Assembly: GCF_003116095.1 (NCBI RefSeq)
Contig: NZ_LGRA01000021.1
Span: 915,719 to 979,718 of the forward strand
Length of the DNA stretch: 64,000 nucleotides
Reading direction: 5' to 3'
From: Azospirillum sp. TSO35-2
Lineage (GTDB): Bacteria; Pseudomonadota; Alphaproteobacteria; Azospirillales; Azospirillaceae
Each line of letters begins with the position of its first letter. Position 1 is the first letter of the stretch. The position numbers and the translations under genes were made by a program. The notes under the pieces are model-generated. The model did not search any database. It had not been told where the DNA came from and worked only from the letters and a program-made list of their open reading frames with translations. Shown piece after piece: positions 33,027-40,981 of the stretch.

Positions 33027-33556
33027 GATGGGTATCCTTGGTCGGAGGCGGGCTGTGGCCTCAACGCGTTCGAGCCGGAGCCCTGGGGTTATGGAGTGTT
33101 GATGCGCAGGCCGTTGCAGTGGATGGGCTTTGAGCCGCTGCCCACCGGCCCGATGAACTGATGATCCGCGCAAATCGTCCGCGATGGTTGTTAATCGGCG
33201 TGAGCGTCCATCAACCGTTGTTCTCCGTCGTCTCGGTCGTTGTAAGAATCGGCGGTCCCGTTCACCTGTTTTACGGCGCGCTGTTGTATGGCTGTTCTTG
33301 ACGGGGGAGATGCCGCCATCCTTGGAGTCCCCTCGGGACGCGGGTGCTTCGCCGGCGCCCGGAGCCCTCCGGATGCCGCAGGCGGCCTTACGGACATTCA
33401 CGATGCTTAACTCGCGGCACCGGCCCGGTTCATGCGACACGGGAACGGACGCACAAGGTCGCGACGATGCCCGCCGCCATTCAGAGGATGCGAGGACAAC
33501 GGGCGGCAATGGCCCCGGTTTCCGTGGGGCGAACCAAGTGGACAGGAGTTTACGCC
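33027..33556. other. 530-nt intergenic stretch, no recognised gene
   Basis: Lies between the divergent small exported protein and the NTF2-like gene. Local AT content rises around 33170-33310, including TTCTTGACGGGGGAG and the GATGGTTGTTAATCGGC segment, which may hold promoters. No convincing start/RBS pair, RNA gene or repeat was seen. Confidence 0.4.
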
Positions 33557-33904
33557 ATGCCGATGCCGGCCGACCGCCTGCGCAGAACCGCGGACGCGCT
33601 GATCGCCGCACTCAACGCCTTCGACACCGAGGCGGTGCAATCCCTTTTCACGCCCGATGCGGTGATCGATGATCCGTCCACCGGTCATCGCTTCGAAGGC
33701 CATCCGGGCGTTGCCGACTATGTCGAACGCTATTTCGCCGGCTATCACACGGTGACCCGCGTTCTGTCGATCGAACGGCCCGGTGATGGGCGGGCACGGG
33801 TGCGGGTCGATTTCACCGGCGATTTCGGCCATGAGATCGGCGTGCTCGACATACGCGCCAATGAAGAGGGGCTGATCCTGCGCATCGATGCCGACCTGGA
33901 ATGA
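33557..33904 (+). CDS. NTF2/SnoaL-like protein
   Basis: 115 residues from ATG 33557, with AGGAG 8 nt upstream. Typical SnoaL-like sequence: LRRTADALIAALNAFDTEAVQSLFTPDAVIDDPSTGHRFEGHPGVADYVERYF, then beta strands ending in a charged C-terminus. Such proteins are ligand-binding or isomerase-type NTF2 folds. It is distinct from the two DUF1348 paralogues in this window. It is convergent with the large regulator at 33922. Confidence 0.85.
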   Translation: MPMPADRLRRTADALIAALNAFDTEAVQSLFTPDAVIDDPSTGHRFEGHPGVADYVERYFAGYHTVTRVLSIERPGDGRARVRVDFTGDFGHEIGVLDIRANEEGLILRIDADLE

Positions 33905-33921
33905 CAGGCCGCCGCTGCGGT

Positions 33922-36846
33922 TCACTCGCCGCCGTCGGCAGCCGCGAGTTCGGCGAGCAGGGTTTGCGCGGCCTCGAGATCCGCGCTCGTGAAGCCCTCG
34001 GTGAACCGGGCGTGGGTTTCCGCCAGGGCGTCACGCGCCCCGCGCGCGCCGTCGCCCCCCCTGCACAGCCGGGCAAGGCTCGTGCACGCGCGCAGACGCC
34101 ATGACAGCGCCCCCTGCCGATCGGCGACGCTGATGGCCTCGCGGAAGCTGGCCTCGGCACCGGTGACGTCGCCCAGGCGGAGTTGGACCTCCCCACGGAT
34201 GCGCAGCAGCTCCGGAAGCTCGAAGGAGCCGCCATGGAGCAGAACCCGCGCCAGGGTCTCGTCGATCACCGCGTGCGCGTCGGCGACGAGCCCGCGCGTC
34301 GCGAGCGCCATGGCGAGCGACCCGCCGAAGCCCGACGTGTAAAGCTCGTAATGATCCGCCCTGAGCGCCGCGACGGCGGTCTGGAGGAGCCCGATGCCGC
34401 CGTCGAGCTGGCCAGCCTGGATCAGCCTCTCGCCCCGCATGGCGAGGCCCACCGCTTCGTACGGTTTGAGGGAATGGCTGGCGGCGCTGGCGATCAGGCG
34501 CTCCCCGAGCGCTTCGAACATGTCCCAGTCGCCGACCCACTGGAAGACCGAGGCTCCCCAGATCAGGCCGATGCAATAGGTCACCAGATCCGCGGTGGCG
34601 GTTTGCGTCGCGAGCGGTTTCGCCGCCGCGACCGCCTGGTCCGGGTATCCCTGGAGCCAGAGATTCCGGGCCAGCGCGATGGAGGGATTGCGGTGGAAGG
34701 CGAAATGGCCGGGGACGACGCGCCGGAACTCCGCCAGATGCAGCACGGCTTCCAGATGCGCACGCGCAGCCGGCAGGTCGCCGGTGAGATGATGCGACAC
34801 GCCGAGCAGGTTGTGGGCCGCCGCGACGCCCGCCGGATGCCCGATCCGCGCGGCGAGCGTCTCCATGCGCCGTGCGACCGGCTCGAGCAGGGAAAGCTCC
34901 CCGCGCCGCCGGTAGTACATGTGCAGGCGGCTCAGCAGACGGAATTGACCGGGACGGTCGCCAAGCCGCTCGGCGATCTCCAGCGCGCGCTCCAGGGCGG
35001 CCCGGGTCCGGTCGCCGTTGCCGTCGGTGAACATCAGGGCGTGCCCGAGCGCCGCCTGCAGCTGCAGTTCGGTTTCGGTGTCGCGGTTGGCGTCGTCGAT
35101 CACCGACAGCGCCGCCTCGCTCCAGCGCCGGCACTCGTTCAGCAGCGACAGCCCGGCGAACAGGGTGACCGCCGCGGCGGCAAGGCTTGCGGCCAGCGCG
35201 GCCTCGCCTTGAGCGGCGAAGCTCCACCGGAGCGCGGCATGAACGTCTCCCAGGATGCTCGGCGCGTCCTTCGAGGCGCCCAGGCCGCCACCGCTCGACG
35301 CGGCCGCGATGTCCCGCAGAGCATCGCGGACATAGGCCGCGTGGCGCTTGGCGATGCCGTTCAGTTCCCCGCTCTCGGCCAGCTTCCCGTTGGCATAGGC
35401 CCGCGTGGTGTCGAGCAGGCGGTATTGCGACGCCGCGGCCTGTTGCCCGACCGAAACGAGCGACTTGGCGACCAGCCCCTCCAGCGCCTCGACGACCAGC
35501 ACATCCTCGAGACGGTCGTCGGGCGCAACGGACTGCACGGCCGAGAGCGGGAAGGGACCCACGAAGATGGAGAGCCGGCGCAGGACGGTCCGCTCGACCT
35601 CGCTGATCAGGTCATAGCTCCAGTCGAGCGCCGCATTGAGGGTCTGGTGGCGCGGCAGCGCCGTGCGGCGGCCCTGCCAGAGAAGCCGCAGCCGGCCGTC
35701 GAGCAGCGCCGCCGTCTCGTGCAGGCCATGGGCGGCCACCCGGCTGGCGACCAGCTCGATGGCCAGCGCGATGCCGTCGAGCTTCCGGCAGACCTCGGTC
35801 ACGGTCGCCGCATCGGCGTCGGTGAGTTCAGCGCCATAGCCGCCGGCGGCGGCGCGGTCGGCAAAGAGGTGGGCGGCGGCAAAGTTCAGAACCTGCCCGA
35901 TGGAAAGGGCGCCGCTGTCGGGCGGCCGGTCCAGCGGCGGCAACTCGACGACATGCTCGCCCTCCACCCGCAGCCGCTCGCGGCTGGTCGCCAGCAGCGC
36001 CACCCCGGGCGCTTCCTGGTGGATCCGCTCCGCCAGGGTGGCCGCAGCGCCGACCACATGCTCGCAACTGTCCAGCACGATGAGCGCCCGACGACCGTGA
36101 AGGAAGTCGATGATGGCCGGAACCGGGTCCACGGCCTGCGGCATCACGCCGAGGACCGAAGCCAGGGCGTCGACGACCAGCGCCGGATCGGCGAGCGGGG
36201 CGAGGTCGAGGAAATATACGGCGCCATCGACCGCATCCAGATGGGCATGCGCCACCGCGACGGCGACCGTCGTCTTGCCGATGCCGCCAGGCCCGTGGAT
36301 GGTGAGAAAGCGTTTCCGGGCCAGAAGATCACCGATGCGGCGGACGGTCTCGTCCCGTCCGATCATTCGGGTCAGCCGGTGCGGAAGGCCCTGGACCGGG
36401 CGCACGACCTCCAGGGGAGGCGCGGCGGCGGGGGGAGCCGCATCGAACGGGATCGCGGGAGCCACCAGGCAATAGCCGCGGCCCGGCACGTTCGCGATGT
36501 AGCGGGCGCCGGACTGCCCGTCGCCCAAGGCCTTGCGCAGGCCCGCGATGTGGAACCTGAGGCTGCTCTCGTCGACGATCAGGTTGGGCCAGGCGCGGGC
36601 GATCAGCTCGTCTTTCCCGACGACGTCGCCGGACTTCTCGACAAGGGCGGCCAGCAGATCGAACGCCCGGCTGCCGACGGGCACGACGACGCCGTCCCTC
36701 TCAAGCAAGCGCTCGGCCGGGAAAATGCGGAACGGCCCGAACGACACACCATTCCGGGGTTCACGTGCGTTGCTGCTCAACTGGAACTCAAATCGTGGGA
36801 CAGCGTGCAGGAAGAAGCCGGCATAGACACAGCATCGTATGGCCAA
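33922..36846 (-). CDS. large winged-helix / NB-ARC-type ATPase regulator with TPR-like C-terminus, copy 1
   Basis: 974 residues from TTG 36846, with GGGAGGAAAC directly upstream; a GTG at 36747 would start nearer to the conserved FGPFRIFPAERLL. Residues ~35-130 are an OmpR-type winged helix (RAFDLLAALVEKSGDVVGKDELIARAWP; GARYIANVPGRGYCLVAP). The STAND-like ATPase has P-loop GPGGIGKTT (185-193), LIVLDSCEHVVGA and TSRERLRVEGE. The last ~400 residues are alpha-helical repeats of TPR type, for sensing or oligomerisation. Such proteins are transcription factors triggered by an unknown ligand. It is divergent from the SDR at 37052, its likely target. Confidence 0.9.
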   Translation of the reverse strand: MAIRCCVYAGFFLHAVPRFEFQLSSNAREPRNGVSFGPFRIFPAERLLERDGVVVPVGSRAFDLLAALVEKSGDVVGKDELIARAWPNLIVDESSLRFHIAGLRKALGDGQSGARYIANVPGRGYCLVAPAIPFDAAPPAAAPPLEVVRPVQGLPHRLTRMIGRDETVRRIGDLLARKRFLTIHGPGGIGKTTVAVAVAHAHLDAVDGAVYFLDLAPLADPALVVDALASVLGVMPQAVDPVPAIIDFLHGRRALIVLDSCEHVVGAAATLAERIHQEAPGVALLATSRERLRVEGEHVVELPPLDRPPDSGALSIGQVLNFAAAHLFADRAAAGGYGAELTDADAATVTEVCRKLDGIALAIELVASRVAAHGLHETAALLDGRLRLLWQGRRTALPRHQTLNAALDWSYDLISEVERTVLRRLSIFVGPFPLSAVQSVAPDDRLEDVLVVEALEGLVAKSLVSVGQQAAASQYRLLDTTRAYANGKLAESGELNGIAKRHAAYVRDALRDIAAASSGGGLGASKDAPSILGDVHAALRWSFAAQGEAALAASLAAAAVTLFAGLSLLNECRRWSEAALSVIDDANRDTETELQLQAALGHALMFTDGNGDRTRAALERALEIAERLGDRPGQFRLLSRLHMYYRRRGELSLLEPVARRMETLAARIGHPAGVAAAHNLLGVSHHLTGDLPAARAHLEAVLHLAEFRRVVPGHFAFHRNPSIALARNLWLQGYPDQAVAAAKPLATQTATADLVTYCIGLIWGASVFQWVGDWDMFEALGERLIASAASHSLKPYEAVGLAMRGERLIQAGQLDGGIGLLQTAVAALRADHYELYTSGFGGSLAMALATRGLVADAHAVIDETLARVLLHGGSFELPELLRIRGEVQLRLGDVTGAEASFREAISVADRQGALSWRLRACTSLARLCRGGDGARGARDALAETHARFTEGFTSADLEAAQTLLAELAAADGGE

Positions 36847-37051
36847 GTTTCCTCCCGGTGGCGAATCGGCTTTTTGTCATAGGCCCACGCTCGCAACGTC
36901 TAACAGGGATTAACTGGCCGGGACGGTCGCCCTCCGGCATCCTGGCGCGAGTGGAGGCGCCGGCCCACCAAAGCTGGACCGGCCGACTGGAACGGTCCCC
37001 GGAACGGCCCCGGAACGGCCTCGTGCACCCCTGTTCGAAAGGACCCAGCGC

Positions 37052-37855
37052 TTGCCGAAGACCATCCTCTTGACGGGCGCCGGTTCCGGTCTGGGCGAGG
37101 GCACGGCGATCGGGCTGGCCCACGCCGGCTGCGACGTCATCGCGACCGTGCAGATCCCGCCGCAGGTCACCGCGCTGCGGGAGAAGGCGGCGGCGCTCGG
37201 GCTGTCGAACCTCAGGGTGGAGAAGCTCGATCTCCTCGACCGGTTCGACGTCGATCAGGCGCTTGGCTGGGATATCGATATCCTCGTCAACAACGCCGGA
37301 ATCGGCGAGGGCGGACCGGTGAGCGAGATGCCGGCCGAACTCGTCCGCCGCAGCTTCGAGGTCAACCTGTTCGCCCCGCTCGCCCTGACCCAGGGCGTCG
37401 TGCGGCGGTGGGTCGAGGCGGGGAAGACGGGGAAGATCGTCTTCACCTCGTCGACGGGCGGCTTGCACACGCCGCCGGCCTTCGGCCTCCACGCCTCGAC
37501 CATGCACGCCCTGGAAGCCGTGGCGGAGTCCATGCGGCAGGAACTCGGCGCCTTCGGCATCCAGGTCCAAACGATCAATCCCGGCACCTATCTGACCGGG
37601 TTCAACGAAACCATGGCCGACACGGCGTTCCGCTGGCTCGACGACCGGCGCAACTTCACCAAGCGGGCGGACATGCGCCGCACCTTCGACGGCCTTCTGG
37701 GCACGCCGCAGAGCCGGATGGAACCCAGCGAACTGATCGATGCGATGGTCGAGATCATTCCGGCCGACAGCGGCAAGGTCCGGAACGTCGTGCCGCAGCA
37801 TCTCGAGGACATGCTCAAGCAGCATCAGGCCGATGCCTGGGACGCGCGCCTCTGA
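37052..37855 (+). CDS. SDR-family protein with altered Tyr/Lys catalytic pair
   Basis: 267 residues from TTG 37052 (AAAGGA upstream). Rossmann motif TGAGSGLG at residues 8-15 and NNAG at 80-83, with catalytic Ser at 133/134. At the expected Tyr-x3-Lys position the sequence is FGLHASTMHALEA, with His147 and Met151 in place of Tyr and Lys. The C-terminus (NFTKRADMRRTFDGLLGTPQSRM) is conserved-looking, so the gene is not simply decaying. It may be catalytically impaired or use an unusual mechanism. It is divergent from the large regulator and 98 nt upstream of the NTF2-like copy 2. Confidence 0.85.
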   Translation: MPKTILLTGAGSGLGEGTAIGLAHAGCDVIATVQIPPQVTALREKAAALGLSNLRVEKLDLLDRFDVDQALGWDIDILVNNAGIGEGGPVSEMPAELVRRSFEVNLFAPLALTQGVVRRWVEAGKTGKIVFTSSTGGLHTPPAFGLHASTMHALEAVAESMRQELGAFGIQVQTINPGTYLTGFNETMADTAFRWLDDRRNFTKRADMRRTFDGLLGTPQSRMEPSELIDAMVEIIPADSGKVRNVVPQHLEDMLKQHQADAWDARL

Positions 37856-37953
37856 CGGCACGCCGGCCGGAACAAGCGCGGAGCCGGCCGGGCCCGGCCC
37901 GCGGCCGAAACCCCCACGCCACGACCATCCCCCTGGAACAACGGAGACCATCC

Positions 37954-38418
37954 ATGAGCCGTCCCCCGCTGCCCCCCTTCACCGATGAAACCGCCGCGCA
38001 GAAGGCGCGCCTGGCGGAGGACGGCTGGAACAGCCGCGACCCGGTTCGCGTCGCGCAGGCCTATACGATCGACAGCCATTGGCGAAACCGTGCCGAGTTC
38101 ATCGACGGCCGTCCCCAGATCGAGGCGTTCCTCGCCCGCAAATGGACGCGGGAGTTGGACTATCGCCTGATCAAGGAGGTCTGGACCCATGGCGCCAACC
38201 GGATCGCCGTCCGCTTCGCCTACGAATACCACGACGACAGCGGCACCTGGTTCCGGGCCTACGGCAACGAGAACTGGGAGTTCGATGCCGAGGGGATGAT
38301 GGTCAACAGGTTCGCCTGCATCAACGAGCATCCCATCGCCGAAACGGAGCGGAAGTTCCATTGGCCGCTCGGTCGCCGTCCCGACGACCATCCCGGGCTC
38401 AGCGACCTCGGCCTGTAG
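37954..38418 (+). CDS. DUF1348 / SnoaL-like NTF2-fold protein, copy 2
   Basis: 154 residues from ATG 37954 (CGGAGA upstream). It aligns end to end without gaps to the copy at 20917-21381. Shared blocks are AEDGWNSRDP, WRNRAEF, ELDYRLIKE, EYHDDSG-WFRAYGNENWEF, INEHPIAET and PLGRRPDDHPGLS. By eye more than two-thirds of residues are identical. The function is unknown. It probably shares a transcript with the altered SDR. Confidence 0.93.
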   Translation: MSRPPLPPFTDETAAQKARLAEDGWNSRDPVRVAQAYTIDSHWRNRAEFIDGRPQIEAFLARKWTRELDYRLIKEVWTHGANRIAVRFAYEYHDDSGTWFRAYGNENWEFDAEGMMVNRFACINEHPIAETERKFHWPLGRRPDDHPGLSDLGL

Positions 38419-38448
38419 GCCGCCTGCCCCCGCCTCCCGACGTGTGCG

Positions 38449-39792
38449 TCAGCCGACGCTTTCGACCGCGATCAGGCGGCGCGCACGCCAGTTGAGGGCG
38501 GCGACCAGCAGCATCGGCACGGAGCTGGCGATGAGCGCCCAGCGCAAGCCTTCGACGGCTCCCAGCCCCGACGTTCTGAAGGCGTCGCTCGCGAGGCCCA
38601 CGGCAAGCGGGCCCAGCCCGAGGCCGACGAGGTTGATCCCCAGGCCGTACACGGCGGCGGCCGTCGCACGCACCCGGGGACGGACGAGTCCCTGGACCGC
38701 GGCGAAGCCGCCGATGCCGCCGACCCCACCGACGAGGAAGTGCGCCGCCAGCAGCGTGAAGGCCACCCGCGCATCGGGCGTCAGGAGCGCCATGGTGAAC
38801 AGGGGAATCCGGACGATGGCGGCGATGGCCGGGAGCGTCGCGTAGGCGCGATAGCCGTCACCGTCGATCCGGTCGGTCATCCATCCCCCGGCCAGGGCGC
38901 CGACCACGCCCGTTCCGCCCTTGATCAGGCCCAGTGCAAGCCCGAGCAGGGCCGCCGCCCCCATCGCCGTCCCGAGCGCCGTGCCGAGGACGGCCGCCAT
39001 GGCCCCGAGCGCCTCGCCATGCGCCCGGAAGAAGAAGGACGCGATGAAGGCCGCCTGACCGAAGTTCACGAACGTCATGGCGGCACCGGCGGCGGCGACG
39101 AGCAGGAACGCCTTCTTGGAGACGATCTCCCGCAGGGCTTCGGCGAACGGGACGGGTGGCTCGGCCGGGGCCGCCGTGCCGCCGGAGCGCTTGGGATCGC
39201 GCAGCGTCAGGAGCATCAGCGGCGCCAGAACAAACCCCGGCGCGCCCGCCACGATGAAGGCCGTGCGCCAGCCATGGGCGTCGAGGACGAGACCGCCGAG
39301 CGCCATGCCGAGCAGCCCGCCCAGCGGGATGCCGGCGGAGAAGAAGGCGATCGCCGTGGCCCGCCTGCGCTTCGACACGGAATCGGCGATCAGGGCGTGC
39401 GCCGGAGCGATACCGCCCGCCTCGCCGATGCCGACGAGCATGCGGGCCGCGAGAAGCTGCGCGAAGCCCGAGGACAGTCCGGAGAACACCGTCGCAAGGC
39501 TCCAGGCGGCCATGGAACCGGCAATCACGACGACCCGATTGCCGCGATCGGCCAGCCAAGCCATCGGCAACGTCAATGTCGCGTGGAAGATGGCGAAGGC
39601 CAGCCCGGTGAGGATGCCGAGTTCCGTGTCGCTGAGGCTGAATTCCTGCTTGATCGGCTCTGCCAGAATATTGACGACCTGCCGGTCCAGGAAATTCAGA
39701 GCGCAACTGAGCATCAACAACCAAAGGGCGTATCGCGAATAAGCGGCATGAGGCGCGGCACAAAGCCCGGCACTGGAATCAGGCGGCCGCAT
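38449..39792 (-). CDS. MFS transporter (spinster-like / sugar-phosphate antiporter type)
   Basis: 447 residues from ATG 39792 (GGAG 7-8 nt upstream); the longer open frame adds a non-membrane leader and is unlikely. About 12 membrane segments. Signatures are YALWLLMLSCALNFLDRQVVNILAEPIKQEFSLSDTELGILTGLAFA at the N-terminus and LADRGNR in the first cytoplasmic loop, typical of the spinster branch often placed in xenobiotic or aromatic clusters. The substrate is unknown. It is convergent with the NTF2-like copy 2 (30 nt between stops). Confidence 0.92.
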   Translation of the reverse strand: MRPPDSSAGLCAAPHAAYSRYALWLLMLSCALNFLDRQVVNILAEPIKQEFSLSDTELGILTGLAFAIFHATLTLPMAWLADRGNRVVVIAGSMAAWSLATVFSGLSSGFAQLLAARMLVGIGEAGGIAPAHALIADSVSKRRRATAIAFFSAGIPLGGLLGMALGGLVLDAHGWRTAFIVAGAPGFVLAPLMLLTLRDPKRSGGTAAPAEPPVPFAEALREIVSKKAFLLVAAAGAAMTFVNFGQAAFIASFFFRAHGEALGAMAAVLGTALGTAMGAAALLGLALGLIKGGTGVVGALAGGWMTDRIDGDGYRAYATLPAIAAIVRIPLFTMALLTPDARVAFTLLAAHFLVGGVGGIGGFAAVQGLVRPRVRATAAAVYGLGINLVGLGLGPLAVGLASDAFRTSGLGAVEGLRWALIASSVPMLLVAALNWRARRLIAVESVG

Positions 39793-40022
39793 TACAGTCT
39801 CCGGAGACTTGGAAAGGATCGGCGTCCAAGCAACACATGGTAATGTACGGGGCACTAATATTTCTGTGCCGTCAATATCACGCCGGTCGATGGCCTGCAA
39901 GACGCCGCCTGGAGGTCTGGAGCCCCGAAATCGCGGAACGGATGGGCATGTGGGCTGCCTACGCTTCAGGCAGCGACCGGCAGCTCCGTTGAATACAACG
40001 CTGGATTTCCGCCAGGGTGACG

Positions 40023-40808
40023 TCACCTCGCGTCCGGCGCGCCGACGCTCCTCTCCGGCCCGGGGCGGGAGGGATCGGCGTCATCAGGCCCGACAAAGCA
40101 CAGGTCGCCGATGGCAACCGAGACGATCGGCCTTTCAGCGAGCGGAGGATCGCTGGGCCCGCGCGCGCAGACGATGCATCGGGTCGGGAAGCTGATTCCG
40201 GCCGCCTCGGCGTAGTCGAAGACCAGTTCCGAAACCGCGAGCCCGCCGGCGATGTCGATCGAATAGTCGTGGCGGCGGAGCAGCAGGTCCCGCCCGAAGA
40301 AGAAGTCCTGGACGGTGCTGTGGGTGGCAAAGCCGGCGGGGAACCGGCTGCGCAGAACGCGCCAGGTCTCGCTTTGCTCGATCCGGGGCTCGATCTCGAG
40401 GATCGATACGCCGTGCCCGGCCAACAGAAAGGGCGTGGCGACGCAGGTCCACAGCGCGCAGCCGGCGAAATAGGCCCAGTGCAGCGGTTCCCAGCGGGTG
40501 TCGACCTCGTGGCCCACGAAGGCGACCCGCGGGTTCAGCAACCTCGAACGGACCGCGCCCGACCGGTCGAGGATGGCGACCCGACCCGGCGTGAACTCCA
40601 TGCTCCAACCGGCCCCGCCGACCGGAGCGATCCACACGCGCTGTTCGTGCAGCCAGACGCGGATCCGCCAACTGCCGGGATCGCGCCGAATCCCCTTCAG
40701 TGCCCAGAGTGTGCCGTCCACGGTCACCGACGCCTCGATCCGGGTGTAGCGGTCGCGGAGCGCCAGTCCCCCATGGGCATCCAGAATCTTTGCGAGCAAC
40801 CCGTTCAT
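40023..40808 (-). CDS. conserved protein of unknown function (lipid/lipoprotein-like beta fold)
   Basis: 261 residues from ATG 40808, preceded by GGAGG (7 nt). It starts NGLLAKILDAHGGLALRDRYTRIEASVTVDG and is rich in aromatic residues and beta-strand patterns (WRIRVWLHEQRVWIAP; RVAILDRSGAVRSR; HDYSIDIAGGLAVSELVFDY). This resembles a group of hypothetical proteins with a LolA/outer-membrane-like beta fold, but I cannot name the family with confidence. There is no signal peptide. It lies 230 nt upstream of the MFS gene on the same strand. Confidence 0.75.
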   Translation of the reverse strand: MNGLLAKILDAHGGLALRDRYTRIEASVTVDGTLWALKGIRRDPGSWRIRVWLHEQRVWIAPVGGAGWSMEFTPGRVAILDRSGAVRSRLLNPRVAFVGHEVDTRWEPLHWAYFAGCALWTCVATPFLLAGHGVSILEIEPRIEQSETWRVLRSRFPAGFATHSTVQDFFFGRDLLLRRHDYSIDIAGGLAVSELVFDYAEAAGISFPTRCIVCARGPSDPPLAERPIVSVAIGDLCFVGPDDADPSRPGPERSVGAPDAR

Positions 40809-40981
40809 CCGCGTGCCTCCGGTCCATGGCGAGCGAGGACACTCCGGCCGGGGCGCCTTCCGCCCCTCCTGCACCATCACTCGCCGGGCACAGCATGCCT
40901 CCGCGCCGACGCCCGCGGGTGTTCAGCGTCGTAAAGCGCTGTAGCCGGCTGGGCCGGGCCGATCATGGGGGCCAACGCCCC

